64,000 nt of DNA from Leptodontidium sp. MPI-SDFR-AT-0119 (GCA_020726505.1 JAHLEZ010000021.1:496001-560000), one strand, 5' to 3'. Counted from the first letter of the stretch, positions 24,301 to 36,887 are shown. Numbers and translations are program-made. Notes: generated by a model from the sequence alone, not told the origin.

Positions 24301-24941
24301 TTGGGCTGCGCCATATCATTGAAAAATGCACTTCTTGGCCAAAATGGACCAGATTCAGCTCGATCTTGCAACACACGAATTTCAACGTCGGCATGAATTC
24401 TCTGGATATGTGGGGTGATGTTGAAATGAGACTGGGAAATTTCACACCCGATCATGATGTTTCGGATGTCTGGATATGGACGGGCCCTGCTGGAGACAAC
24501 TTTTACGTTGACTTCACGTACTCCAGCAATACTCTTCCCGCCAATATGGCTCAAGAAATGCTCGATTTGCTTTGCGAAAACATGAACAAACTATCAGACA
24601 GCCCAGATATCTCCCTGGAAAGCTCATTAACCAGACTTCAAGCACGGCTGCCACTACCACTTCCCGATCAAACATTTCCTCCGTCAGACGCATTGTCACC
24701 AAGCCCCGAACTACTTGCAGTTGTGCGAGCGACTTGGTCTAGCATACTCGGTGACGATAATGGAGCTCTCTCTGCTGACACGACAGACAATACCCCATTC
24801 TTCAGTCTGCGTGGGGACCTACTAGCAGCTGCTCAGATTTCTATGGACTTCGAGAAACAAGGCTTTCGCGTATCGCCGGAAGAGGTCATTGACAACCCCA
24901 CTGTGCTTTCTCAAGCTACTCTTCTCTCTCTTCGGAGATGA
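9390..24941 (+). CDS. Four-module nonribosomal peptide synthetase, partial C start and terminal C release domain
   Basis: Sixteen exons (introns 10252-10374, 10783-10841, 10859-10911, 11521-11653, 12273-12407, 13095-13217, 13883-13934, 13958-14079, 15636-15692, 15912-15962, 16211-16264, 18603-18739, 21698-21745, 22142-22220, 22241-22310) total 14,256 nt, 4,751 aa. ATG at 9390 is used; the frame upstream has only GTG. Order by residue: C-terminal half of a C domain 1-285; A1 290-785; T1 838 (LGGDSI); C1 912-1347; A2 1365-1914; T2 1966 (LGADSV); C2 2022-2446; A3 2456-3024; T3 3075; C3 3150-3563; A4 3573-4102; T4 4157; C4 4231-4651; T5 4675-4750. C4 has SHSLYDG, the fungal terminal-C signature. 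T5 lacks the carrier serine (LRGDLL). All four A10 lysines are present. No epimerase, methyltransferase or thioesterase was seen. It should build a peptide of up to four residues in the cytosol, with C4 releasing or cyclising it. A1 is atypical. Confidence 0.95.
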
Positions 24942-25723
24942 TATGTCATATATCACCCCTTTATACGGATTGTATGTAGTCATGATCCGATTTGAAATTG
25001 TTTGAACCCGTACCAGCCAGAGATGACAGAGTGGCTGTCGGATACCAAGTACTGTGCTTCCCCAGCATATGCCAGATATAGTAAACAATCTGATTAATAA
25101 GGGTCAAATGAATCGCAAGTTCCAGATTGTGTTGCCATTTTCAAAAAATGCTGCTGCACTGCGCTGGAGCTCGGAAGTTCATGCATGGCAAAAGGTTACT
25201 GTCCAAATCAGGCTAAGCTCCAGGGGACACTAGACAGAAAACCGACAAAGCTCTTGCTTATCTCATCAACACAGATCCCTAGCGCAACCACAGCACCCAA
25301 CCAGGAACGGAATTCAGATCCTTACCATGCGCAGGCGTACTCGCACCAGCTTGGGTTCCTCTACAAATTGTATTGAAATCCGAGGCTGAGGATCTGTTAC
25401 CCCCCACCGGCTAGGCGCGCCCAAGAATACTGGAATAGACTCATGCACAACCAAGGTGAATGCCTCGAATAGTCCATTGATCTCTACAACTTTATGTGCT
25501 GAGAAATCTACTTACTGACCATGAGGACTCCATGGTGATTCTAGACAGTGGTATTGACGTGCTACGCGGCGAGGTGACGTTCAGTATATATTTGACTAGT
25601 TCATGCTCAGAATTTCACTCCTCATTCACACACCCATCATCGTCTGTTTTCTTAATATACTCTTACAAGAAGAAAAACCAAAGATCTCTTCAATCAATCA
25701 GAAACCTTCTTTTCAATCTCAAA
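24942..25723. other. Intergenic between NRPS and SDR
   Basis: No gene is supported. The right half holds the SDR promoter, with a TGACGT element at 25575 and a TATA-like run at 25585. Confidence 0.5.
25575..25593 (+). promoter_or_regulatory. CRE-like TGACGT plus TATA-like box before the SDR
   Basis: TGACGT at 25575-25580 is followed five bases later by TATATATTT at 25585-25593, about 130 bp before the SDR start. The pair fits a core promoter with a bZIP-type half site. Both motifs are short, so chance is possible. Confidence 0.35.
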
Positions 25724-26720
25724 ATGGAAAATCTTCCTGTCGACTTTTTCGTTACTTCTCAGGCTTTCACCAAAAGCACTTACCGCGATGTCTACCCTGC
25801 CATAGACCCAACGTCCGCGTCTAACAACCAGGCAGGGAAGGTCATCGTGATCACAGGAGCCTCAAAAGGTCTCGGTCGTATTGTAAGAATCAGTCCCTTG
25901 CCACTTTTTTGCAGACTAACATGAATACTTCAAGGCTTTCGCAGCCTCGTTCGCTAAAGCAGCCCCCAAGGCTATTGTCCTCGTTGCCAGGACTGCCGAG
26001 TCTCTTGCCGCTACCGCCAAGGAGATACACGAGATCAACGACAAGATTGAGGTCCTCACTGTCCCAACAGATCTGCTCAGTACCGAGTCCACCTCGGCCT
26101 TGTGGGCGAAGGTCAAGGCTAAATTTGGTCACGCCGATGTCTTGGTTAATAACGCAGGCACTCTTGCGGGAGCAGGTCCAATCAGTGACGTAGAAGCAGG
26201 ATCTTGGTGGTCCGATTTTGTGAGTAGACTTCTCAAAATCCCGAGAATAGTTACTAACATGCTATAGGAGGTGAATGGTAGAGGCACATTTCTCGTTTCC
26301 CAAGGGTTCCTCCAACTTCTCGGAAAAGAAAAGAAAGGAACTGTCATCAACTTGACCACTGGGGCAGCCGTTTCGATTTTCACAGGAATTTCCAGTTACT
26401 CTATCTCGAAGCTCATCCCAATCCAGCTCGCAGCTTATATCGCCGCTGAGAACCCGAACGTCACAGCCGTCGCCCTACACCCGGGAACTGTGAAGACAGA
26501 CATGACCCTAGACTCTTTTGTTCGCTTTTCATTGGATACTCCTGAGCTTGTGGGAGGTATCGGGGTCTGGATTGCTACTGAGAAGGCGGCTTTCTTGACA
26601 GGAAAGTATGTTAGCTCAAACTGGGATGTGGAAGCGTTGGTCGAGAGGAAGGAGGAAATCACTGGTGGCAAGCTCTCAGTTGCTTTGGTTGGAGAGTTTG
26701 GTCAAGAACAGTTTGCCTAA
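25724..26720 (+). CDS. Short-chain dehydrogenase/reductase
   Basis: Three exons (25724-25882, 25935-26219, 26268-26720) give 298 aa. The NAD(P)-binding motif TGASKGLG lies near residue 43, the structural NNAG follows (VLVNNAGT), and the active site YSISK is near 191-195. The place of the catalytic serine is taken by threonine in LTTGAA, which is tolerated in some members. The family interconverts alcohols and ketones with NAD(P)H. Its position 0.8 kb after the NRPS and before the likely regulator suggests a tailoring step on the peptide or supply of a hydroxy-acid building block. The latter would fit the odd A1 domain, but that is a guess. Confidence 0.9.
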
Positions 26721-27283
26721 GTACTCCAGAACTTATGTCCGCTTTAGTTCCCGAAACTTAATTTGACATCTATCTACTGTCATGTTATCTCATCCCATTT
26801 TTGTTGCAAAATGTGAACTCACGTGATTTCTGATGGCTTCAATAGTCCGTCCTGGAGGCTCATGATCTATTAAACAATGAATCTAGTATGTTGTAGTATT
26901 TTTTGTAACATAAATTGGAGACTTGAACTGCCATATAAATTAATTCTCTGTTTATAGCCAAGTGAAAGCCATTGCTTGACCTAGTCTTTTTACATGCCGG
27001 TGACCTTCCCAAGAAATAGAAAAGACGCTTGGTGCAGTATCACTGTATCAAATTTAATTAATTTCTAGACTTCGGTTAGCCCATAAAATAGACCGGAGAT
27101 GATGTGGGGAGTACTTGAAGCTTGAATGTTCGGAGCAGAGAGGGCCGCTTCACAGTAATTTGGCGAGTTGATAAACGTACATGGTCTATTACTAGCATTT
27201 GCCGGTTCATGAACAAGTCTGACAAAGATCGATCCGAAAAATTAAAGTTGACGCGAATTGAGTCCACTGACTCTTTGCAGATT
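26721..27283. other. Intergenic between SDR and regulator (tail to tail)
   Basis: AT-rich 3' flanking sequence of two convergent genes. No gene supported. Confidence 0.5.
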
Positions 27284-29479
27284 CTACCATTCACTTATGA
27301 TTGTCTCCACCCAAGTGAGACTTCGCTCTTGCAAATCACCGACTCTAGAGGGAATACCTCGACGAACACACTGTACCATAGCTCTTCGATCTTCTATACC
27401 CACTTTAATCCTCGAGAGACTCACTCTTGACTCCACTGGAACAGTCCCAGTACCATCCCATCCTTCCTCCTCAATCTCCATAATCCAGCTCCCAATTCTC
27501 GCGATCATGAATCGATCCCAGGGGCCATCGTTCTGCTGCATCCTGAGAATTTCAAGAGCTTCACGTCGGAGATTTGGATCTCTGCATCTCAAAAGGACAA
27601 TGAAGAGGGGCGGTACGACACTTGTGTGGAAATGATATGCGGGTCTGTTGTTGGAAATTGCTAGCAGATTGTTAGAGATCGTCCTTGCTAACGAGACTAT
27701 CTCGGAGAACTCGGGAAAGAAGACATCGTAAGAAGTTTCGTTGGTGAATACTAGGCCGGTAACTGCAATTTTCGTGCTAAGACTGGTCATGCGGAGCAAT
27801 GCGACGTTCGTGACCTCTCGCAGATCCGAGGATGTATTTCTCTGATCGAGAAGGTTGTGGAATGATGCTGACCAACGACTAATGTCATCTATGTGTTCGA
27901 GCTGTTCTTCGATGAATTCATTCGGTACGACGAAAGGAGAACTGTATATGCTGTTCTCTGCATCAAATTCTATGCTTCTGCCCGCGATGGTACTTGAGAA
28001 GTCCTTCTGTAATCTCTTGGACTTCGTTTGTACGGCTCCATACATAATGAAGTGGCATGATCGCCTTAGCACAAGCTCCCAATAAGTAGTTGCCTCTGCC
28101 AGGTCCGAGAATGTCACGGGCATCTCTTGAATAGTAATCGATCCCTCTCTCATCCCATTTATATGAGTCTGCGGACCTCTGGTGTCCACGAATGAAAGTA
28201 TCTGGGTATCGAACCGGCAGAACGTCAAAAGAATCTCATCCTCAATGATGTTTGATGCTGGTGAAGCAATACCACGACGACGAGAGTCCTGACTGCCCCA
28301 CTGCTCGCAAGCCCAATTACATAACATTCGGTCCCCGATAAGTGCGTGCCAGAACGCTGAATCAGGTTGGACGTGAATGGTCTCGAAGACAAAGACCAAG
28401 AGACTGGAGATCAAAATCTTCCTGAAATAAGCATCAAAAGTTGTCTGGATCGTTCGCATGCCCTTGATAGATTTGCCATATTGCTCCAGGGCGTACTCTT
28501 TCTGCTTGGTGGCCTCAGCCCGCCAAACTTCCTTACTCGAGTCAGTCGCAAATTGAGCTAGGTGACTCGATTTTGCGGATTGATTGAGAGCGGCAATGCC
28601 GATAATAGCGTGTCTGACAAAATTCTGGTGGATTGACTCCTGCAACAAAATGTGATCCCAGAAAGTTGATTTGAACACGCCAGACAGATCAGCAGCAGTT
28701 TCTGTCTGGAAAATTCCGAAAAAGTACGACTCGGTGTTGTCGTTGAAGAGAACGGTGGTGATAGGCTGCTGTGGCAATGTACTCGGTCGGGACACAATAG
28801 TTCGGGGACTGTATCGTGCCACTGTTGGCTTTGGGTTCACATATCCGGCACATGCCCCAATACTCTTGAGGCATCTTAAGCAGCTAGGCTTAGACTCATC
28901 ACATTTGATACGGCGTGTTCTGATTTCCAATGTTAACATAGCGAAGTATTTTCGAAGTGATTGTGCTTACTTGCATGTCAGACATCCAGTCCTGACTTTC
29001 GGCTTTCTGGTTCTGGACATCTGTTGTCTTGTCGATAGCTCATCATGCTTGGCCCCTATACGACTGCCAAATACTCCTTGTTCCTGTCGAAAGCCATCGT
29101 GGAGGGTTTGTTCTTCTTGAGTCCTAGGCGATTTGCTCGTCGTGGAATTGGGATCTGACATAAGACCATGGAAGTAATTTTTCAATCGACCACCTTCAAC
29201 GACGCCCTTTGGCGGTATCTCAACCCTCAGACTGATACCTTCCAGCGTAGTTTCTGGCTGTGGGGAAGGAGCAAAACTGAATGATTCAGGGAGCAGAAGT
29301 CGAAACTGCAAGGGTTTAGAGTCCACATGCTTTCCCTTCTCTCGTGTTGCATGATTGCGTGCGTTCTGGCGGACAAGCTTCTTGGCTGCCGGATCCTGGA
29401 TCTTGGGTCCGGTTTGGGAGATGAATGACAGACTTAGAGGGCCATATGCTACACCATCAAATTTATCCAATTCATACAT
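27284..29479 (-). CDS. Zn2Cys6 transcription factor, candidate cluster regulator
   Basis: Two exons (28971-29479, 27284-28919) give 714 aa. The 51-bp intron falls inside the zinc cluster, and splicing restores GCLTCKTRRIKC followed by spacing C-6-C-2-C-6-C, an exact Zn2Cys6 pattern near residues 165-191. The remaining 520 residues look like the helical regulatory domain of fungal factors (fungal_trans_2 type). A 150-residue N-terminal extension precedes the zinc cluster; it carries a basic block (PAAKKLVRQNARNHA) like the N-terminus of related factors that lack a zinc cluster. Many relatives start just before the zinc cluster, so the methionine at 29020 (MSRTRKPKV) is an alternative start. 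Next to the SDR, it is the natural candidate for control of the NRPS cluster. Targets are unknown. Confidence 0.88.
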
Positions 29480-30784
29480 GGGCGAGGGACTGATTTTGTA
29501 TTAGCTGTATATTCTCATCACGTAAGGAAATATCCCGGGATAAAGCTCACATAATCATCTGTTCATGACTGCTCTGATTCTCCTCTACGGGAGACGGTGC
29601 GCTAGACATGCTTTCAGGTTCGAGCTACTGAAGAGAGCTAGAAGATTGTTGGGAGAAACTGAAATACATATCTAAAGAAAGATACTTATGTTTAGAAGAC
29701 TTGTCATGATGTTTTTATTCTCATATCAGGCTCGGATGGTCAATCCAGGAACGTCACCGATGCCAAGATTACCTTGCATAAGGCCAACCAATTCGGGAGA
29801 AGATACAGTTGTATGCATATCGGAATTACATAAGCACGGATTTGTCATATCTCCTCTCCACCGTCAGCTTTGAGATTGGAGATGGTTTGGAATCGAATTC
29901 ACGGTAATTATTTTCATTACAAATGCTTGATGACGTTTGAAACATGAGATTCTCTAGGAATACCGGTAGAAGGGAAAGGCGAAACGAGCTCTGAAAACGC
30001 TAGGAGGCCACTGGGACTTCGGCAAAAGTTACGATATGCTGATATGCTGGCTGCGGACGTGGAAGCAAGGAACAGAATACCAACTTTGTGACCAAAACAT
30101 ATAGACGCCGAATCAGGCAATGCGAACGCGAGTCATGGTAAGCTGATAGGACATCCTCCTCGCTTAGGATAATGTGCAACGCCCTCGCCCCTGCTTCCGT
30201 GGAAATCGAGTGCTGAGAAGCTGAATCGACATCCAACAAGTCTGATTACCTGGTAAGTAACTGATTTATGTAATAATATCAAAAGACACCAATACAGGTA
30301 TTTAAGCTTTCCCTCGGGCAGACCAGCGAAGCTTGAACTATCTCCATATTTATATGGAGACTGTCTCGCTTCCGAATCTGGATAGTGAGCTGGCCTCCCC
30401 CCTGACATCCACCATCTTCACGTGCGCGACCATCTCTCGATCTACCGAGCTTCTAGAAATCATAAACCTGTCCTCGATAATAATTGCACCGAGCCTGCAA
30501 CCATCAAAACCTAGAAAGTGGAGACATCCACCAATAAATATTCGGACAACAGAAATGCCAAGCCTCCATAACATGGGGAGGAGGCTACCCCGCTGTCGAT
30601 CGATGTAACGAGTGATGTCGATCACGGACATGTCGTATGCGCTATGAGGATACGGTGTTACGTTAAGTCGACGTGGCTGTCCACGGGGTAAAATAAAGGT
30701 TGACTTCGGTCTCGATCTTAGAACAAGGACTTTTTGATTCTTGACGATTGATAGCAAGCGAGAGGAACTGAGTGACTTGTCAAG
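29480..30784. other. Long intergenic stretch before the transporter
   Basis: The regulator and the transporter start outward from this 1.3-kb stretch, which therefore holds both promoters. Open frames here are short and lack family features. It may mark the right border of the NRPS cluster. Confidence 0.45.
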
Positions 30785-32465
30785 ATGGCGATATTCAAGA
30801 AACATTCACTAAAGACGCCGGATGATCAGAAGACTAATGCTGCGGAGTTGACTTTACGGCAGTCGATTTATCCGATTTGCTTGGTTACTGTGCTGTTCTT
30901 CCTTTGGGTACGTACTCCCAAGAGTTAGACTGCCTATTGAATAATGACTGACATGAAATGATAGGGATTCTCGTACGGACTTCTCGATACGTTGAATAAA
31001 CATTTCCAGAATACACTCGGGATTACAAGATCGAGGTCCTCGGGCTTACAAGCTGCTTACTTTGGGTACGTGTAGGACAAATCTGCGATTAGATATGGAA
31101 CTTACGTGTATTGCAGAGCATATCCCCTCGCTTCGCTCGGACACGCGAACTGGATCCTTAGACATTATGGCTACAAGCCCGTCTTCATCTGGGGTCTCTG
31201 TTTATATGGTATAGGTGCACTCGTGGCCTGGCCGTGTCTTCTCCATCGATCGTTTGGAGGATTTTGCGCTGCAATCTTTATCATTGGGAATGGTTTGGGT
31301 GCATTGGAAACTGCCGCCAACCCTTACATAACTGGTGAGATCCATTTCCTACAGCAAACAACAGAAGATTGATGTACGACCGCGCAGTTTGTGGACCTCC
31401 TCGCTATGCAGAAATGAGAATCAACATCTCCCAAGCCTTCAACGGAATCGGCACGGTCGTTGCACCAGTCTTAGGATCCTACGTCTTCTTCCAGAACACG
31501 GGAGATGACACCAAATCGCTAAAGACCGTGCAATGGGTCTATCTAGCCATCGCATGTTTTGTATTCCTTCTCGCCATGGTTTTCTACTTGTAGGTTTTCC
31601 CAACCCTCCCCTCCCTCAACCACCAAAACCAAATCCAATGAAGGGAAAAACCAGCTCTCCAATCCCCGAAATCACAGACGCAGACATGGCATTCCAAGCA
31701 GAAGAAACGCACGCCAATGAAGATATCAAGCCCTTTCGTAAACAGTACCGGCTGTTCCACGCCGCATTCGCGCAGTTCTGCTACACGGGCGCTCAAGTCG
31801 CTGTAGCGAGCTACTTCATAAACTACGTCGACGAAACACGCAGCAACACCGGATCGTCTCTGGCAGCCAAATTCCTCGCGGGGGCACAAGGCGCGTTCGC
31901 GCTCGGGAGATTCGCTGGTGTGGGAATGATGCGATATATACGGCCACGCTTGGTCTTCCTGTTCTTCCTAGGCATGTGTATTGTCTTCATTGCGCCGTCG
32001 ATCACGCAGCGTGAGAACACGGGCATGTCTATGCTCTACGTCACGCTGTTCTTTGAGAGTATATGTTTCCCTACCATCGTCGCGCTTGGGATGCGAGGGT
32101 TGGGCAAGTATACGAAACGTGGGTCGGGGTTTATAGTGGCTGGTGTGAGCGGCGGAGCCGTCGTACCACCCTTGCTGGGCGCGGCGGCAGATGCCAACGA
32201 CTCAACGGCTATAGCCATGTCGGTACCACTCGCTTTCTTCGTAGCTGCATTCAGCTACGCGATATGTGTAAACTTCGTGCCTGCGTATAGGGATGTGGCG
32301 GATAAGTTTGCGACTGCGGAAGTGGGCATGGTTGCAAATGTGTCGAAGGTGCAGGCTGGGATGCTGGCGGATGGTCCGATGGGTAGAGGAGATGAGGAGA
32401 AGGGTGGTGCGGTTGAGAGGGAGAGTGCCGCTGCGGCGCCGGAGGTCAAGGAGGTCAAGTATTGA
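30785..32465 (+). CDS. MFS sugar transporter, L-fucose permease (FucP) type
   Basis: Five exons (30785-30907, 30965-31065, 31117-31334, 31388-31589, 31655-32465) sum to 1,455 nt, 484 aa. Hydrophobic helices are spread along the whole length; the first is LVTVLFFLWGFSYGLLD, typical of the FucP branch, and ETAANPYIT matches the conserved ANPY stretch of that branch. The central cytosolic loop (PEITDADMAF) and an acidic or alanine-rich C-terminal tail follow. It should bring a hexose or deoxyhexose in with protons across the plasma membrane. It lies just outside the NRPS cluster and belongs to an uptake family rather than to drug exporters, so it is more likely unrelated to peptide export. Confidence 0.88.
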
Positions 32466-33872
32466 GTTTTAGGGTGGGAGAGGAGGTTGTTCGCTTGTTT
32501 TGGTAGATGATGGGATTTTTGAATGAGGGGATAGAGTAGAGTTGGGAGAAAAAGACACACTGCAGTTTGAAAGATACTATATGTGGTCGAAATAAGCAAG
32601 ATAGAACTTTAGGCATGTCATGGCAAGATGATGAGTATATAAAATCCTGTACAGCTGAGCCTGGCGAGCGTGACGAGCGTGACAAAGGAACCCAATGAGG
32701 GCACCAGAGGGCAAAACACCACAGAACACATGAACTAGATAAAATGCAGGTTAATACGAAACAATCGAAAGCTACGGATTTGAAAACTTGATTTCACATG
32801 TAAATGCGACCTGCAACAAAGCGTTTCAACAACTTCAAGCATCAGGCTTTTCTCTTCTTGAAACTTGGAAGATCAACGCCGGTCACGTGACAATAGGACC
32901 AGTTCGACGTTCTTCCTCGTCAGGAATGTTTTTGAGCCCCTCAAGAGGCATACAATATGCTGAAGGCATGTACTCGAACTGGCATTCAAATGGAAAACTT
33001 TAGGCAATCAGCAGATCAGAACATCTAAAATATCCGCGCTCTCTTTCGGACTTCCATCAACTCCACCCACCCCCAAAACAAACACCCAAGGCAAATCCAC
33101 AGCACCAAAAAACAAATAAATAAGGTCTAAACATCTCACAAACACTTTTCAAACATATCGCAAACCCCTAATCATCTCCAGTAGTTGATACCTAACGTAG
33201 GTATACTTCAATAAAGCGGTGTTGATGTGGCGCCAAGGTGACATGCAGATGCGGATGTGGATGCGGATAGGGAAAGATATGATCCGATGGGAAACGGAGC
33301 AAGGAAACAATTGTTGCACATCGCGATTTTCTGTGCACGGGCCGTACCCCATCCCATCCCATGGTCCTCTCATGCATGAGACTTGCATCCATGCATGAGG
33401 AGGCGATGCGGGATTGGAAGAGATTAGGGATGCTTTAATGAATAGAAATAAATTCAGATTTGATGCTGTTTAGGAGAATTTGGTGGTGAGAAACTTCTCT
33501 TCGTCTGATCAAGTATCGTCACTGCAAGTGGGGGAAGGCGGGGAATTGAGTCTGGACGACGTGATGACTGGCTTCTCTCAATCCGAATATTTCGTGCCAA
33601 AGAAGCTGGGGGAAAATATCATTGTATTCGTAAAACGCTGGGGGTATACCTACACGAAGCGAAAATTTCAGGTCCATCCATCATCCATCCGTATTCGTCC
33701 AACCTGAGAGCGAGCTCAACCCATTTTCCCTACTCATACAAGATCGTAAAGCATCAAAAATAAACCACCTAGTGTGCCAGAAACGCGATCTTTCTTTCAA
33801 GAACTGTTGGTACCGGCGACCGAGAATGCAAGAAATCCTGGAACTCTCAACACCCCATTCAGGAGTTGAGTA
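32466..33872. other. Intergenic, tail-to-tail region
   Basis: No supported gene. A short imperfect GATGCGGATGTG repeat lies near 33245-33268. Open frames on both strands are shadows of low-complexity sequence. Confidence 0.45.
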
Positions 33873-35760
33873 TTAGCGCCACATGTCATACTGGCTTCCT
33901 CGTCGTCTTTCACCCCCGGAACTGCTAGGACGGCCACCGTCTGAAGGTACGGCGAGGAACCCTCCAAAGCCGTTGCCTACGATGACACTCTTTCGAGCAC
34001 CACCGCTTACTGATTGCCAGCCCTTGCCCATGCTATCGCTTAACCCGTAGGAACTGACTGGTCTTGGGGCTGTCGCGCTTCCTCGTCTTCCTCGGGCTGG
34101 AGGTTGTACTTTCGAGAAATTCCATTCCATCTCATCTAGTCCCTTACTAAAGACCTGTAGTTCTTGCCTCAACCCGGGTCTGAAAATGTTAGCTATGCAG
34201 ATTGCCACCAAAAATTTAGTGATGACTTACCCAGATTGCATTTTGGCGAATGGATTATTCGAGCTGAGACGGTTCTGGTTGGGATTGTGGGCAGCGAAGG
34301 GATTTGGAGGCATTGGTAGAGCAAAGTTATCGGGATCAGTAGCAAAGGCAGGCAGAGGCGGTGCGAGGTCAAGGAGGGTTTCAGGAAAGTCGGGATCTAG
34401 AGTTCATCAGTTACGATTCACAAACTAGGAGGTAAGCTACTTACCTCGAACGTAGAGCTCCTTCAGGGCAGGAAGCCCTCCAGACATAAGGGATCTAGTG
34501 AGATAGGCGTAGTGACTTGCAGTTGTATTGGCATAAACATTGGCGGAATCAGCTGAAGTGATTTCATAGTGAAAGGTCTTGAGAGATTTTGATTGAAGCG
34601 TTGGAATGTCTGCCGCTGGGAAAGAAGCTGTGACAGATTCGGTGATCGATAAATGTTCCATTCTTGGCGCAACTGCAAGAATCTGGTGCAGAGTTGGGGG
34701 ATGGATACCCGTCGCAGTCAAAGACAGAGTCTTGAGAGCATTTTGTGTATCGGAGCGAAACAAGTATGCAACCAGACCATCCACTGTGAGATTGGGTATG
34801 TTTTCGAATATGATCTCGGCAAGGGCTGGAAATGGAGGGAGATAGTCGCTATGCTGGAAGAGCTGATCATGGAACGAGATCATATCCGTGACTTTTAGAG
34901 CATGAAGATTCGGAAGTGATCCCAATGCCTGTCGCAGGATGGTAGGATCCACGTTCAACTTCCCAAGCTCCAGTACCTCCAGATTGTGCCACTGATGCCC
35001 ACTGGCCAGCATTTCCAGTCCTCTCTCGGCTCCTCTAACATATGTCATCTTCCGCAACTCTGGACATCTTCCTTGGACTTCCTGCTTCAGGGTATTGCAA
35101 GAGGGGTCGTCTTGGAAAACGCCTTCGGGGAGATCGACATATCGTAGGTTCGGGCAGCATGCCACTGTCCTCGCAAGGTCTGGCTTGCAGGTCTCTCTTG
35201 TCATATATGGTGTCTTCAGGTATTGAACATTCAGCGCAAAGCCCCCCTTATTGTCATGAAGAGTTCTAGCCAGAAACTTCAGCCTCGCTGCTGCGGTGTC
35301 TTCAGGTTCGGCATTGTGTCGCATGAATGACCGCCGCTTGCGCTTCTCAGCCAGGATATCCTCGAGTTCGCAGTAGTGAACGGCATCGATGCGTATACTG
35401 TAGTATCTACAAATGGCATGTCAGTGGGTGTTCAAGAGGTAATGGAGCTGAAAAGCCGAGCACCTACAAAACGTTGACAGCTGCCGCCCTCCACTTCCTC
35501 GAGACTTGCGCGCAATGCGACAGATCGCGCAGGTCGCATAGCATGCAGGTATCCTCGGCGGCAGAATCCTCGCAGCTCTCGTAGGTCTCGTCCCTCGCGT
35601 GCGGGCACACAAATGCGAAGATGCGCTCGAGTATGGGCGCAGGGAGTCTTGCTAAGGTCTGGCTTGACACAGGCGGGGTTCCATACTGCGGGAAGGACCG
35701 AGTGGGATTGAGATCCTCCTGCGAGCGCGCCTTTTTGTTCTTCTTCTTGAACCACTTCAT
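33873..35760 (-). CDS. F-box protein with leucine-rich repeats
   Basis: Four exons (35468-35760, 34445-35406, 34231-34396, 33873-34179) give 575 aa. The start at MKWFKKKNKK is chosen; an in-frame methionine 12 codons upstream is possible. An F-box lies near residues 35-100 (LARLPAPILERIFAFV), interrupted by a cysteine-rich insert (HARDETYESCEDSAAEDTC). Leucine-rich repeat-like strands fill residues 120-420 (LEVLELGKL, LHALKVTDM, LKTLSLTATG). The tail is rich in glycine, serine and arginine. It should act as a substrate-receptor subunit of an SCF ubiquitin ligase, binding Skp1 through the F-box. Its targets are not predictable. Confidence 0.85.
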
Positions 35761-36887
35761 GATGCTGAATTTCGCCAGTTTGCCGGTATTGACCACACTC
35801 TGAGGGCGAGCGAGGTGGAGGAGGTGGAGTTGTGGAGAGAAGACCGGCCGAGCGACCGAAGGGACAAACTCGACGGGAAATAGAATTTGGGGATCTATGA
35901 GCTGCGCTGGGCTAGGTTAGGCACAGGCACAGGAGGTCCTCGAGGCTGACAGACCGGGATTGTTTGTTGGCGGCTGGGGGATTCAGGGGATTCAGGGGGA
36001 GCCAATCACGACTATTATGAGGGAACACAGGATTCAGGTACTCGCTGTTTGCGGCGCAGACAAATGAAAAAGGAGTAAGCAAGCAGGAAGCAGGAAACAA
36101 GAAATATAGAAGACCATATATGATCAATAGCAAGCTATCATTTATATCCTCACTTTTGAGATCAGTGTGAATCAGATCGACTTTTGGCAACAAGACCTCG
36201 ACGATACCAAGACTCACAGAGTCATTTCGGAACCCACGGATGATCTACCTGGGGAATCCCAAGCCGAGATCTCTTTGTCAAAGTATAATTGATTGCTGCC
36301 TTCTGGGTTCAGTGGGTTGAAAGGAATCGCAAGTCTCAGACATTATGTGCATGGTCATCGGGTTTCGATTTGAGTCTTGGTCTTGGTGTTTCCATACAAA
36401 GAATTCCGAGGCAGTTGCTTTATTTGTTTCCATACCTACCTTAGTCTCGTGGTCTATGAATAGTATACCGAGACATGACCCAAGTTTTCTGCTGCATGCT
36501 CATGATCGTGCGAGTCACGAAATACGGGAAACAATCGTTTTGTCATGATGTTCATTTGTTTTGTTCTCTCTTTGTCGATATGTGTGTAGCCTTTCCGGTA
36601 GGACCCAGCCCCGTGCAAGTTGCACAACTGGTCAGCCCTCCTACTATGCGCTACTAAATATGTTTGTTGCTCATAAGATATGCTGACCATTTTCATGGTG
36701 TTGAGCTCTACTGATATGTTATATGAACGTTCCTCCATTCCTTCCGATATATTTTGTTGTTGTCTTGGGATGGAGATACGAAAACCATCCACCCTCCTTC
36801 ATCCATAGATGTCCGAATGTGCTGCATATATTTACCTTACGTCGAACCTCTCATATCATTACTTTCCAAGTATGTCGTTGCCTAATC
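35761..36887. other. Intergenic stretch
   Basis: About 1.1 kb with only short, featureless open frames. The left end is the F-box promoter; the right end holds the 3' flank of the DUF7587-like gene. Confidence 0.45.

Noticed and set aside
25909..26193. 94-codon frame inside the SDR region
   Set aside because: It is an out-of-frame shadow of the SDR second exon.
30350..30805. 151-codon minus-strand frame before the MFS gene
   Set aside because: It overlaps the MFS start, has no family features and is probably chance.
30785..32465. MFS gene as the exporter of the NRPS product
   Set aside because: It resembles FucP-type sugar uptake carriers rather than drug-efflux families, and lies beyond the regulator across 1.3 kb.
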